DNA of 9,396 nt from Gammaproteobacteria bacterium (lineage in GTDB: Bacteria; Pseudomonadota; Gammaproteobacteria; Pseudomonadales; Azotimanducaceae). The translations under genes and the position numbers were made by a program. The notes beneath the pieces are model-generated. The model ran no database searches. It was given only the letters and a program-made list of their open reading frames with translations, and was not told the DNA's origin. The stretch spans positions 39,370-48,765 of the forward strand of contig NZNP01000022.1 of assembly GCA_002694945.1 (NCBI GenBank). The letters are read 5' to 3'. Positions 1 to 8,065 of this stretch are shown here, one piece after another; the stretch's first letter is position 1; the number at the start of each line of letters is the position of its first letter.

Positions 1-579
1 GGGTTGTCTAACAAAGTCGGCAACGCACCAAGAGGCCATAAATGGCTCCCGCCGCTTACGAAGATGCAGGACTTCATGGATCGTTACGCAGAAGCAGAGA
101 TCATGTTTAAAAACGAGGCAGATGTGTCCGTCTATTTAGCAGCTCACGGCCCAAAATTGATGGAGTTTGCGGCAGAACGAATGGACGGAGCTTACACCTA
201 CCTGCAAACCATCGATTATTCCGCTGATGCAAAACAACTTCTTGGTGACAAATTATTGCATCTCATGCAACCAACTGTATTCGTCGAAGAACCAGATCGT
301 GCGCGCGACTTGGCTAGACGTGCTATAGCGGTTTATCTACCGCTTGAAAATTATCACCGGGCCTGGCGCGAGCGCGGCTTTGATGACGCTGATTTCGCTG
401 ATCGCGGCAGCGATAAATTTATCGACTCCATTATTGCCTGGGGTGATCAAAAGCGGATTGCGGAGCAATATCAAGCGCAACGATCGGCGGGTGTAGACCA
501 GATCATCGTCATTCCAGTTGGCGTCGACCTGAGGCAGGAAACAGCCTGGGCTAGGCTAGGTGAGCAGATCAAAAAATGA
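1..579 (+). CDS. LLM class (luciferase-like) flavin/F420-dependent oxidoreductase, 5'-truncated by the window edge
   Basis: The reading frame is open from base 1 to the TGA at 577-579, giving 192 residues with no start in the window. A TTG at base 4 could be read as a start, but the protein aligns from its first residues with the interior of the family, so the true start lies upstream. Family members are recalled as about 290 residues, so roughly 95 N-terminal residues are missing. Recognisable parts are a segment like RGHKWLPPLTKM near the beginning, LAAHGPKLMEFAAERMDGA (a conserved luciferase-fold strand and helix), and a C-terminal part with YLPLENYHRAW, an acidic FDDADF stretch, the AWGD motif, and IIVIPVG near the end. 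These resemble TIGR03620-type putative F420-dependent oxidoreductases. Whether the cofactor is F420 or FMN cannot be read here. The stop overlaps the start of the next GMC gene, so the two are probably translationally coupled. Family confidence is good; substrate is unknown. Confidence 0.78.
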   Translation, partial: GLSNKVGNAPRGHKWLPPLTKMQDFMDRYAEAEIMFKNEADVSVYLAAHGPKLMEFAAERMDGAYTYLQTIDYSADAKQLLGDKLLHLMQPTVFVEEPDRARDLARRAIAVYLPLENYHRAWRERGFDDADFADRGSDKFIDSIIAWGDQKRIAEQYQAQRSAGVDQIIVIPVGVDLRQETAWARLGEQIKK

Positions 580-2180
580 GTCAGTATGACTACATAATCG
601 CTGGCGCGGGCACTGCGGGTTGTGTGCTAGCAAACCGATTATCAGCAGATCCGAAAAACAAGGTACTTCTCCTCGAAGCAGGAAAAAAAGACGATTATTT
701 CTGGATTAACATTCCCGTAGGTTATCTGTTTACCATCAATAACCCGCGCACAGACTGGTGCTATGCAACTGAACCCGATGCAGGTCTCAATAATCGCTCC
801 ATAAATTATGCACGCGGCAAAGGCCTCGGAGGCTGCAGTTCAATCAATGCGATGATTTATATGCGCGGCCAAAAAAGCGACTATGATCAGTGGGCACAGC
901 TTGGCAATCGAGGCTGGTCCTGGGACGATGTCCTGCCTGTCTTTAAGCGTTCTGAAAATTACCAGCACGGCGCAGATGAATTTCACGGTGCGGGCGGTGA
1001 ACTTTCCGTCGAGGAACGTCGCGTCAATTTTGAGATTCTTGACGCTTGGCGAGACGCGGCTGAAGATTGCGGCATCCCAAAAATTGAAGAGTTTAATAGA
1101 GGCGATAATTTCGGTAATGCTTATTTCCAAATGAACCAGCGACGCGGCACGCGTTGCAGTGGTGCAAGAGCTTTTCTGCACCCAATTATGTCGCGCACTA
1201 ATCTCACGGTCCTTACGGAGGCGCAGGTTCAAAGGCTAACTTTCACGAGAAGCAATAATTCTCCGCGTTGCACTGGGATCACAGTTAATACTCCTACCGG
1301 GGTCAAGAATTTTAATGCTGACAAAGAAGTTATTCTCGCTGCGGGTACCATTGGCTCTCCGCAGTTACTTCAATTATCCGGTATTGGAGCAGCCTCTCAT
1401 CTAAATAAGCTTGGTATTGAGCAGATTCATGAACTAGGCGGTGTTGGAGAAAACCTGCAGGACCATCTACAGGTCAGAACCATCTATAGAGTTCACAATA
1501 CTGTGACGCTTAACCAACGCTTCAATTCGGTCGCCGGAAAAGCCTGGATGGGCCTCGAATATCTGCTTTTTAAGCGAGGCCCCATGACAATGCCTCCATC
1601 GCAACTGGGCGCGTTTGCCAAGAGTGATCCATCACTCGCTATGCCAGATCTTGAATGGCATGTTCAGCCACTTTCGCTGGATAAATTTGGTGAACCTCTG
1701 CATAAATTCAACGCTATTACGCCGTCGGTTTGCATTCTTAGACCTACTAGCCGAGGCAACGTAAAGATCAAGTCAGCGGATCCCAACGAGTATCCAGCTA
1801 TCACGATGAATTACCTTTCTACAATGGAGGATCAGAGAGCCGCAGTCGCAGGCCTGAAATTCACTCGTCGCATTATGAAGGCTGATCCGCTTGCACCATA
1901 CTCCCCCAGGGAGCTGAAACCAGGGCCCAACGTTCAAAGCGACGCAGATCTTCTTGAAGCTGCAGGAGATCTTGGAACAACTATCTTTCACCCAGTCGGC
2001 ACCTGCAAAATGGGTTCAGACCCCATGGCAGTCGTCGACGATCGGTTACGAGTTCGAGGCGTGAAATCGCTGCGCGTAATAGACGCTTCAATAATGCCCA
2101 CAATCACTTCGGGAAATACCAATGCACCGACAGTCATGATTGCAGAGAAGGGCGCACAGTATGTACTGGAGGAACGTTAA
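576..2180 (+). CDS. GMC family FAD-dependent oxidoreductase (choline/alcohol dehydrogenase-like)
   Basis: This 534-residue flavoenzyme probably oxidises an alcohol to an aldehyde with bound FAD. The N-terminus carries the dinucleotide motif GAGTAG (residues 10-15) and the ribose-binding Glu34 in LLLEAG. GMC signature 1 begins at residue 81 ([11 protein letters not shown]), with Cys87 where Ser or Thr is more usual. Signature 2 is [15 protein letters not shown] at residues 257-271. The C-terminal catalytic pair is His472 ([10 protein letters not shown]) and Asn516 (SGNTNAPT); their spacing of 44 equals that of the choline oxidase His/Asn pair. Length matches bacterial choline-dehydrogenase-like proteins of about 530-560 residues. 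There is no signal peptide, so it is cytoplasmic or membrane-associated. The ATG at 576 overlaps the preceding stop (ATGA), implying coupled translation with the LLM gene. BetA identity is not supported: no betaine genes are nearby, and this family contains many alcohol dehydrogenases of unknown substrate. Confidence 0.93.
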   Translation: MSQYDYIIAGAGTAGCVLANRLSADPKNKVLLLEAGKKDDYFWINIPVGYLFTINNPRTDWCYATEPDAGLNNRSINYARGKGLGGCSSINAMIYMRGQKSDYDQWAQLGNRGWSWDDVLPVFKRSENYQHGADEFHGAGGELSVEERRVNFEILDAWRDAAEDCGIPKIEEFNRGDNFGNAYFQMNQRRGTRCSGARAFLHPIMSRTNLTVLTEAQVQRLTFTRSNNSPRCTGITVNTPTGVKNFNADKEVILAAGTIGSPQLLQLSGIGAASHLNKLGIEQIHELGGVGENLQDHLQVRTIYRVHNTVTLNQRFNSVAGKAWMGLEYLLFKRGPMTMPPSQLGAFAKSDPSLAMPDLEWHVQPLSLDKFGEPLHKFNAITPSVCILRPTSRGNVKIKSADPNEYPAITMNYLSTMEDQRAAVAGLKFTRRIMKADPLAPYSPRELKPGPNVQSDADLLEAAGDLGTTIFHPVGTCKMGSDPMAVVDDRLRVRGVKSLRVIDASIMPTITSGNTNAPTVMIAEKGAQYVLEER

Positions 2181-2226
2181 GCTCGTTCGTGACTAAGAGC
2201 CTCAGGATCAAGCCAACGAGCTCTTA
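2179..2226. terminator. Possible structured terminator between convergent genes (weak)
   Basis: In the 57-base gap between the convergent GMC and SDR genes, AGCTCGTT (2180-2187) can pair with AACGAGCT (2215-2222). An inner TAAGAGC (2194-2200) can pair instead with GCTCTTA (2220-2226). The two pairings share bases and exclude each other. Neither is followed by a U-run on either strand, so a classical intrinsic terminator is not shown; the placement between two stop codons is the main argument. Confidence 0.3.
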
Positions 2227-2237
2227 ACGAAACCCAA

Positions 2238-3065
2238 TCAGGACAAACCCACTGCAGCTGCGCTTGCTTGCCAAAGTGCAAGACGCTCTTTTTCATCATC
2301 CGCAAGACGGCTATAAGTAGCAAGTTTTCCCTGATCAAAGTATTGACCGGTCTCTGAGTCCAAGGAGGGATCACTAGCCAACATGATGCTAGTTGCTGCC
2401 CCCTTTTCTGGCGAGATGAAAATTAGACCGATAATAGCTCGAATGACCCACGGAAGATCCCGAATGATGTCTGTTTTGACAGCGCCCGGATGAAGAACAT
2501 TTGAGGTCACCCCTGTGCCTTTTAATCGCTTCGCTAATTCCAGCGCAAACATAACATTAGCCAGTTTCGATTGATTATAGGCTGCACTGGCGTTGTACTT
2601 AGTAAAGCCAGTAAACGTGTCCAGATCCATGCTGCTTTTTTTATGCAACGTCGAAGAAACAGAAATAACTCTAGCGGAGTTACTTGATTTAAGACAGTCC
2701 AGTAAGAGATGCGTTAATAAAAAGTGGCTAAGATGATTAACACCCATCTGCATTTCAAAACCATCTTCCGTAAACTGCTGTCGACTAGGGAAAACGCCCG
2801 CATTATTTATCAGGACGTCTAGACTGTCGAAGCGCTCCAGAAAATTTGATGCGACCGATCTTACACTTGTGAGGCTAGAAAGTTCGACCGGGAGATTAAT
2901 TGGTGGCTTGATCGCCTTTAAGGCGATAACCTTTAACGCTTCTGCAGTTTTTTCGGTGTCACGACATGCCAAGATTACTTCAGCACCCATCGATGCCAAT
3001 TCTCGGGCAGTTACTAGACCGATACCACTGTTGCCCCCTGTTATAAGTACTCGCTTACCCTCCAT
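2238..3065 (-). CDS. Short-chain dehydrogenase/reductase, retinol-dehydrogenase-like
   Basis: This 275-residue NAD(P)-dependent oxidoreductase has a complete classical SDR layout: the TGGNSGIG nucleotide-binding motif (residues 9-16), Arg in the ACRD stretch after strand 2 (favouring NADP), NNAG at 87-90, and the catalytic tetrad Asn110, Ser138, Tyr163 and Lys167 (YNQSK). HPGAVKT follows in the usual place. The 25-residue gap between the catalytic Ser and Tyr is longer than in classical FabG-like SDRs and fits the retinol dehydrogenase/WW-domain oxidoreductase-like subgroup. I chose the ATG at 3065 because the purine-rich TAGGGGG lies six bases upstream; a TTG two codons earlier at 3071 directly abuts that site. 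The gene is divergent from aceA and convergent with the GMC gene. Its bacterial substrate is unknown; an aldehyde or ketone produced by a neighbouring dehydrogenase is a guess. Confidence 0.9.
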   Translation of the reverse strand: MEGKRVLITGGNSGIGLVTARELASMGAEVILACRDTEKTAEALKVIALKAIKPPINLPVELSSLTSVRSVASNFLERFDSLDVLINNAGVFPSRQQFTEDGFEMQMGVNHLSHFLLTHLLLDCLKSSNSARVISVSSTLHKKSSMDLDTFTGFTKYNASAAYNQSKLANVMFALELAKRLKGTGVTSNVLHPGAVKTDIIRDLPWVIRAIIGLIFISPEKGAATSIMLASDPSLDSETGQYFDQGKLATYSRLADDEKERLALWQASAAAVGLS

Positions 3066-3071
3066 TGACAA

Positions 3072-3078
3072 CCCCCTA
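3072..3078 (-). promoter_or_regulatory. Ribosome binding site deciding the SDR start
   Basis: On the minus strand the sequence reads TAGGGGG, then six bases, then ATG at 3065. That is normal Shine-Dalgarno spacing for the ATG and none at all for the alternative TTG at 3071, so it fixes the start at 3065. Confidence 0.6.
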
Positions 3079-3227
3079 TCAGAATTTTTACTAGCAAAGC
3101 CAGCGGCACGAATTTAACGCGTGCCTACATAACACTTGAATCATCGGAATATAACACTATCCATTTATTCCTAAAGCGTTATGGTACTCTGCGCCGCCAA
3201 TAAAGACGAGTAAAAAGGAACCCCCAA
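3079..3227. promoter_or_regulatory. Divergent SDR/aceA intergenic control region
   Basis: This AT-richer gap must hold the promoters of both aceA (plus) and the SDR gene (minus). The 8-mer ATAACACT occurs at 3129-3136 and again at 3151-3158 in the same orientation, 22 bases apart, about two helical turns, as expected for a repeated protein-binding site. On the minus strand TATATT (3153-3148) is a fair -10 box for the SDR, but the upstream -35 match (TTTAGG) is poor. For aceA no convincing -35/-10 pair is visible. AAGGA at 3215-3219 lies eight bases before the aceA ATG and is a good ribosome binding site. Confidence 0.5.
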
Positions 3228-4832
3228 ATGTCTGTTTATCTGCAAACCATCAAGGAAACAGCGGCCCTCCGAGATAGTCACGGTACTGCATGGGCAGGCA
3301 TTAATGCCGAATCTGCGGTACGCATGAAGCTACAAAACCGCTTCAAGACGGGTATCGACATTGCACAATTCACCGCAGATATTATGAGGAAAGACATGGC
3401 CGAGTACGATGCTGACTCCTCAAAATACACACAGTCTCTAGGTTGCTGGCATGGATTCGTTGCACAACAAAAAGCAATCGCTATAAAACGCCATCAGGGC
3501 ACCCTGGACAAAAAATACATTTATCTTTCAGGCTGGATGGTCGCAGCACTGCGCAGTAAGTTCGGCCCATTGCCTGATCAGAGCATGCACGAAAAGACCA
3601 GTGTACCCGCACTGATTAACGAAATTTACACCTTCTTAAAACAAGCAGATGCGGTCGAGCTCGAACGGATATTCAGTGCACTGGACGAAGCCCGCGAAGC
3701 AGGTAATAAGAAGGAAGAGAAGTCGCTAATCGAGCAAATTGACAATTTTGAGACACACGTCGTACCAATCATCGCTGACATTGACGCTGGTTTTGGTAAT
3801 GAGGAGGCAACTTATCTTCTCGCCAAACAGATGATCGAGGCAGGAGCGTGCGCAATTCAGTTGGAAAACCAAGTGTCAGAGGTTAAACAGTGCGGTCATC
3901 AAGCGGGCAAGGTTACCGTTCCCCACGAGGTTTTTCTCGCGAAAATCAATGCTGTGCGTTACGCCTTTCTTGAGCTAGGTATCGACAATGGAGTAATTGT
4001 CGCTCGCACTGACTCGCTAGGTGCCGGACTCACCCAGATGGTACCGGTTTCTAAGGAAGATGGTGATCTGGCCAGTCAGTACAACTCATTCCTAGAAACT
4101 GAGGAAATCAACGACGTTAGTGAGCTTAAAGAGCACGACATCACCTTTCACCAAAATGGCAAGTTGGTTAAACCCGTTCGACTCGATAACGGACTCTATT
4201 CTTTCCGTGAGGGCACCGGATTTGATCGCGTGGTTCTGGATTGCATCACTAGCTTACGACATGGTGCCGATCTACTCTGGATTGAAACCGAACGACCCAA
4301 CGTCGCGCAAATTGCAGAGATGGTAAATGCTGTCCGTCAAGAGGTACCGGATGCCAAACTGGTTTACAACAACTCTCCTTCATTCAACTGGACCCTTAAG
4401 TTTCGAGAGCAGGTATTCCAAGAGTGGCTCGCCGAAGGCAAAGATCTTTCAGCTTATCCCAAAGATCCTGCTGGCTTGATGGCGGCTGAATTCGATGAAT
4501 CAGAGCTTGCAGCTCAGGCTGATGAATATATTCAATCCTTTCAGGCAGACGGCGCTCGAGAAGCCGGCATCTTCCATCACCTAATAACACTGCCCACCTA
4601 CCATGAGACAGCACTAGGTGTTGATACACTAGCCGAAGGCTACTTCGGAGACATGGGTATGCTTGCTTACGTAAGGGGAGTACAGCGTATGGAAATTCGC
4701 AGAAAGATGAACGTAGTCAAACACCAAGAAATGGCTGGCACCACCATCGGCGATCATCACAAAGAATACTTTGCAGGCGACAACGCCCTGCTGGCAGGTG
4801 GAAAAGAAAATACGATGAGTCAGTTCGGCTAA
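3228..4832 (+). CDS. aceA: Isocitrate lyase (glyoxylate shunt), long Pseudomonas-type
   Basis: Cleaves isocitrate to glyoxylate and succinate in the cytoplasm, bypassing the CO2-releasing TCA steps during growth on acetate, fatty acids or other C2 sources. The 534-residue length matches the long gammaproteobacterial subfamily (Pseudomonas about 531), not the 434-residue E. coli type. The active-site motif is KQCGHQ with Cys222; the PROSITE pattern expects Lys or Arg in the second place, but Gln is recalled as normal in the Pseudomonas-type subfamily. Metal and substrate residues are seen in ADIDAGFGN (183-191), QLENQVS before the catalytic loop, VARTDS, and NNSPSFNW (381-388). The insertion with EAREAGNKKEEKS and the segment before LRHGADLLWIETERP are typical of the long form. 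The ATG at 3228 has an AAGGA site eight bases upstream. Malate synthase is not in the window. It stands alone in its transcription direction, with a divergent promoter region upstream. Confidence 0.97.
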   Translation: MSVYLQTIKETAALRDSHGTAWAGINAESAVRMKLQNRFKTGIDIAQFTADIMRKDMAEYDADSSKYTQSLGCWHGFVAQQKAIAIKRHQGTLDKKYIYLSGWMVAALRSKFGPLPDQSMHEKTSVPALINEIYTFLKQADAVELERIFSALDEAREAGNKKEEKSLIEQIDNFETHVVPIIADIDAGFGNEEATYLLAKQMIEAGACAIQLENQVSEVKQCGHQAGKVTVPHEVFLAKINAVRYAFLELGIDNGVIVARTDSLGAGLTQMVPVSKEDGDLASQYNSFLETEEINDVSELKEHDITFHQNGKLVKPVRLDNGLYSFREGTGFDRVVLDCITSLRHGADLLWIETERPNVAQIAEMVNAVRQEVPDAKLVYNNSPSFNWTLKFREQVFQEWLAEGKDLSAYPKDPAGLMAAEFDESELAAQADEYIQSFQADGAREAGIFHHLITLPTYHETALGVDTLAEGYFGDMGMLAYVRGVQRMEIRRKMNVVKHQEMAGTTIGDHHKEYFAGDNALLAGGKENTMSQFG

Positions 4833-4856
4833 TGCAAACGCTTTAGCTTTCCGCAG

Positions 4857-4897
4857 CAGCCTCGTCAATCGTGGTATAACACTCGTTGACGATGCTG
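4857..4897. repeat. Near-perfect inverted repeat (hairpin) between aceA and the second GMC gene
   Basis: The left arm 4857-4868 (CAGCCTCGTCAA) pairs with the right arm 4886-4897 (TTGACGATGCTG) at 11 of 12 positions, with a 17-base loop. The loop contains ATAACACT (4876-4883), the same 8-mer found twice upstream of aceA. No U-run follows, so it is not a textbook intrinsic terminator. It ends one base before the GGAAGG ribosome binding site of the next gene, so it could be an operator, an mRNA-end stabiliser for aceA, or a leader structure affecting the downstream gene. Confidence 0.6.
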
Positions 4898-4898
4898 T

Positions 4899-4904
4899 GG
4901 AAGG
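4899..4904 (+). promoter_or_regulatory. Ribosome binding site for the TTG-started GMC gene
   Basis: GGAAGG lies six bases before the TTG at 4911. The closer GGAG (4907-4910) abuts the start codon and is too near to serve it. An in-frame TAG at 4905-4907 excludes any start farther upstream. Confidence 0.55.
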
Positions 4905-4910
4905 TAGGAG

Positions 4911-6449
4911 TTGGAAAAACCAGACGTACTCATCATAGGCGCTGGCAGCACCGGCGCTGTTATCGCCACCCGAATCTCTGAGGACCCCAACCGCACGGTA
5001 GTCCTTCTTGAGGCTGGGCCAGATTATCCTGAGCTTATCAATACGCCTTTTGATCTGATCAACAGCCATAACAATTCCTACACACAACATGACTGGGGAT
5101 TTACCTATGCACCAACTTCCGGACGTGATGTTAGTTTTCCCAGAGGGCGTGTTGTTGGCGGTTCAAGCGCGGTCAACACCACCATCGCTCTTCGTGGCGT
5201 TCCTGAGGACTATGATGAATGGGCAGATCTCGGTTGTCCGGACTGGAAATGGCATAAAGTCCTCCCAGCCTTTAATCGTTTAGAACGCGATCTCGACTTT
5301 GGTGATCGTCCATACCATGGAGACGCCGGCCCTATAAGCATCCGCCGATACCCTGCGAATGAGCTCGAAGTCCAACATCAAGCATTCCTTGCCGCGTCAA
5401 CTCAGCTAGGTTATCCCAACTGTGAAGACGCTAATAATCCTAACGATTGGGGCGCTGGATCTCATCCGATGAACAAACTCGGTCGCCTTCGCGTGTCTAC
5501 TGCAATCGGATATCTGGCTCCCGCCCGAATTCGTCCAAATCTAACAATTAAACCGAATTCGTTTGTCCACCGGATTCTCTTTGATGGTAAGCGAGCAAGT
5601 GGCGTGGAATACGAAAATGCTGACGGATCCATTGAAACTATCCAGGCTGGCTTAATCATTCTCTGCGCAGGCGCCCTTAAATCTCCTCAGATCTTAATGC
5701 ATTCAGGCATCGGCCCAACGGATCAACTTAATCAGTTTGGTATCGAACTAGTAGGCGAGGAACCAGGCGTTGGGCAGAATCTCTCTGATCATCCAGCTTT
5801 ATCTGTCGTCTGTGAAGCCAAAGATAGGGGTCTTATTGATCATGATAAACCTATTATCCAAACCATCCTGCGATACACGGCTGAGGGATCAAGCAAACGG
5901 AATGACCTACAAATCGAGCAATTAAGCTTTGCTGGCAAACCTGGAGGACCTCCACTCTTCGCTATCGCTGCTGTTCTAGAATACCAGTTTGGACGTGGTG
6001 AACTGCGGCTGAATTCCGCAGATCCTCATGATTTACCGATAATCGAGAACCGCTTCTGCGAGGACGATCGAGACACTATTCGCCTGGCTGCCTGTATGCG
6101 CGATACGCTAAGGTTTACTCGAGAGGGTGAGGTCGCAGAACTCATCGCGTCGATCAGTTTTCCAGATCCCAAACGTGGTCTGGACGACGAGGTTCTCACG
6201 AAGCTCTGTAAGAAATTCGCAGCCAGTGGCTACCACCCCTGCGGCACAATCAAAATGGGTGATAAGTCCGATCCCATGTCAGTGGTCGACCAATATGGAA
6301 GGGCCCACCGTTTTGACAATCTAGTAGTAGCAGACGCATCCATCATGCCTTTTGTACCAAGAGCCAATACAAATCTCACCTGCATTATGATTGGAGAAAT
6401 GATTGGCGAATGGCTCAGAACAGACTTCGATTATTATGGCTCTGCCTAG
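4911..6449 (+). CDS. GMC family FAD-dependent oxidoreductase (second, divergent paralogue)
   Basis: This 512-residue protein is a probable alcohol dehydrogenase or oxidase with bound FAD. Motifs: GAGSTG (residues 10-15), Glu34 in LLEAG, GMC signature 1 from residue 79 (GRVVGGSSAVN), signature 2 GALKSPQILMHSGIG (254-268), catalytic His442 (GYHPCGTIKMG) and Asn488 (RANTNLT). The start must be TTG at 4911: an in-frame stop lies two codons upstream and the FAD motif begins nine residues in, leaving no room for a later start. It is clearly different from the GMC enzyme at 576-2180, with a shorter substrate-binding part and a two-residue insertion (DK) after the catalytic His loop. Recalled relatives include actinobacterial GMC enzymes and the MftG-like branch, but no mycofactocin gene is present here. 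It lies 78 bases after aceA and 131 before the deacylase, so an operon with either is not certain. Substrate unknown. Confidence 0.92.
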   Translation: MEKPDVLIIGAGSTGAVIATRISEDPNRTVVLLEAGPDYPELINTPFDLINSHNNSYTQHDWGFTYAPTSGRDVSFPRGRVVGGSSAVNTTIALRGVPEDYDEWADLGCPDWKWHKVLPAFNRLERDLDFGDRPYHGDAGPISIRRYPANELEVQHQAFLAASTQLGYPNCEDANNPNDWGAGSHPMNKLGRLRVSTAIGYLAPARIRPNLTIKPNSFVHRILFDGKRASGVEYENADGSIETIQAGLIILCAGALKSPQILMHSGIGPTDQLNQFGIELVGEEPGVGQNLSDHPALSVVCEAKDRGLIDHDKPIIQTILRYTAEGSSKRNDLQIEQLSFAGKPGGPPLFAIAAVLEYQFGRGELRLNSADPHDLPIIENRFCEDDRDTIRLAACMRDTLRFTREGEVAELIASISFPDPKRGLDDEVLTKLCKKFAASGYHPCGTIKMGDKSDPMSVVDQYGRAHRFDNLVVADASIMPFVPRANTNLTCIMIGEMIGEWLRTDFDYYGSA

Positions 6450-6580
6450 GCCGATATCTATCCACCCATCGGAGAATGCATTAAAGATCTACCTGTCCAG
6501 ATGACTCATCTGAGCAACGACCGAGGACCAAAATAAACCTCTCAATCCATGAAGACGGAAGGAAGAAAGGATAAACAACG

Positions 6581-8065
6581 ATGAATGATCTAGTCATCCG
6601 CAACGTGAACATCCTGGATGGGATGGGCGGACCAGCAATCAACGGTGACATAGCGATAGAAAGTGGCCGCATTAGTCAGATTGGTACCGCCTCACCAGGA
6701 AGAGAAGAAGTCGATGGCACCGGTCAAACCATTGCACCAGGCTTCATTGACACCCATTCTCATGACGACGGCGCTTTCTTCCGGCATCCTGACATGGCTT
6801 TCAAGATGGCCCAAGGGGTCACAACTGTCGTTTCCGGTAATTGCGGGTTCTCCGCCATACCGATCGACCCGAAGATAGATCCAGGACGAGCAAGTGGCGG
6901 CATTCTTGCGGGCCTAGAGAGCAATTTTTCAGATCTAAATGGTTATTTCGCTGCCGCCATGAAGAAAGGTCCTGGCATCAACAACATGATGCTGGTCGGT
7001 CACAATACCACTCGGACTCGTGTCATGGGTATGTCGAAGCGTGCGCCGACGACCGCTGAACTAAATGAAATGAAGGGCCACATTCTAGCTGCACTGGAAC
7101 AGGGCGCATGTGGCTTTTCTAGCGGACTAATCTATCGGCCGGGCCGCTGGAGCGACACCGAGGAAGTCATAGAGCTGGCCAGAGCAGCCGGGGAAATGGG
7201 CGCTCTCTATACAACCCATATGCGCAACGAAGGTGACCACTTACTAAGCGCTGTTGACGAAGCTTTAACAATTGGACGCGACGCCGATGTTCACCTGCAC
7301 ATCTCACATCACAAGTCTGCTGGTCCTGCCAATTGGGGCAAAGTCGGAGAATCATTGGCTAAAGTTGACGAGGCCTTGGCTGCAGGCCAACCCGTCACGC
7401 TTGATGTCTATCCCTATACAGCCGGCAGCGGGCGCATGATCGAGTATTTCGACCTCAACAACATCAATCGCCAGCTAGCGGAAGTTATTCGGATAGCCTC
7501 CTGCCCAGCTTTTCGACAATACGAAGGCCGAATGCTAAAAGATATCGCAGATGAACAATCGATTGATATCTGTGACCTCGCAAGAACCATATTGACTGCA
7601 CCTCGGGGCGACAGGACCATCTGTATCCATTTTATAATCGATGAGAAAGACATCATCACCAACCTAAAATATCCGGACATGATGGTGGGGTCAGATGGCA
7701 TACCCGACCTCAAGGGACAACCCCATCCGCGCCTTTTCGGCACTTTCCCAAGAATACTTTCAAAGTATGTTAGGGACGATGGAATTCTAACGTTACCCGA
7801 GGCCGTCCGACGCATGACATCGTTACCGGCAAAAGTGTTCGGCATGCAGGAGCGTGGACAGATCAAAAGCGGCTACTGGGCAGATCTCGTCATGTTCGAC
7901 CCTCAGATTGTAAAAGACAACGCAACCTACGATGAACCCAAAACACCACCAAAAGGGATTTCTATGGTGGTTATCAACGGTACCATTGGTATGAAAGAAG
8001 GTGTTCAACGTCCTTCACGTTGCGGCAAAATGCTTAGGTTCAAACGCAACGCTTTCGGTGAATAA
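6581..8065 (+). CDS. D-aminoacylase / N-acyl-D-amino-acid deacylase family amidohydrolase
   Basis: A 494-residue metal-dependent hydrolase expected to cleave an N-acyl bond, in the best-known members releasing a D-amino acid and a fatty or acetic acid. The metal ligands align with the Alcaligenes D-aminoacylase: His59 and His61 (IDTHSHDD), Cys89 (SGNCGFS), His213 (TTHMRNEG), His243 (HISHHKS) and catalytic Asp372 (GSDG). The spacings Cys89-His213 (124) and His213-His243 (30) equal those recalled for the reference enzyme (96, 220, 250). The N-terminal beta-sandwich strand (LVIRNVNILDG) and the C-terminal GYWADLVMFDP return to it are both present. GQPHPRLFGTFPRIL is a further family signature. 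AAGGA lies nine bases before the ATG. Its stop shares a base with the next start (TAATG), so it is translationally coupled to a sulfur-transport pair. True substrate is unknown: many family members do not act on simple D-amino acids. Confidence 0.92.
   Translation: MNDLVIRNVNILDGMGGPAINGDIAIESGRISQIGTASPGREEVDGTGQTIAPGFIDTHSHDDGAFFRHPDMAFKMAQGVTTVVSGNCGFSAIPIDPKIDPGRASGGILAGLESNFSDLNGYFAAAMKKGPGINNMMLVGHNTTRTRVMGMSKRAPTTAELNEMKGHILAALEQGACGFSSGLIYRPGRWSDTEEVIELARAAGEMGALYTTHMRNEGDHLLSAVDEALTIGRDADVHLHISHHKSAGPANWGKVGESLAKVDEALAAGQPVTLDVYPYTAGSGRMIEYFDLNNINRQLAEVIRIASCPAFRQYEGRMLKDIADEQSIDICDLARTILTAPRGDRTICIHFIIDEKDIITNLKYPDMMVGSDGIPDLKGQPHPRLFGTFPRILSKYVRDDGILTLPEAVRRMTSLPAKVFGMQERGQIKSGYWADLVMFDPQIVKDNATYDEPKTPPKGISMVVINGTIGMKEGVQRPSRCGKMLRFKRNAFGE

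Noticed and set aside
840..1232. 130-residue minus-strand reading frame inside the first GMC gene
   Set aside because: It is an antisense shadow of a conserved coding region covering GMC signature 1, with no family features.
576..2180. Naming the first GMC gene betA (choline dehydrogenase)
   Set aside because: Motifs are common to the whole GMC family and there is no betB, betI or betaine transporter nearby.
3066..3071. TTG start for the SDR at 3071
   Set aside because: It directly abuts the purine-rich ribosome binding site; the ATG at 3065 has the correct spacing.
3136..3185. aceA promoter pairs such as TTGAAT (3136-3141) with ATCCAT, or TATGGT (3180-3185) as a -10 box
   Set aside because: Neither gives a -35 and -10 match at acceptable spacing, so no specific promoter is called.
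3891..3899. Gln in KQCGH as a damaged isocitrate lyase active site
   Set aside because: The catalytic Cys222 and the following Gly-His are intact, and Gln in this place is normal for the long Pseudomonas-type subfamily.
4629..5090. 153-residue minus-strand reading frame spanning the aceA end and the second GMC start
   Set aside because: It is antisense to two well-supported genes and shows no recognisable domain.
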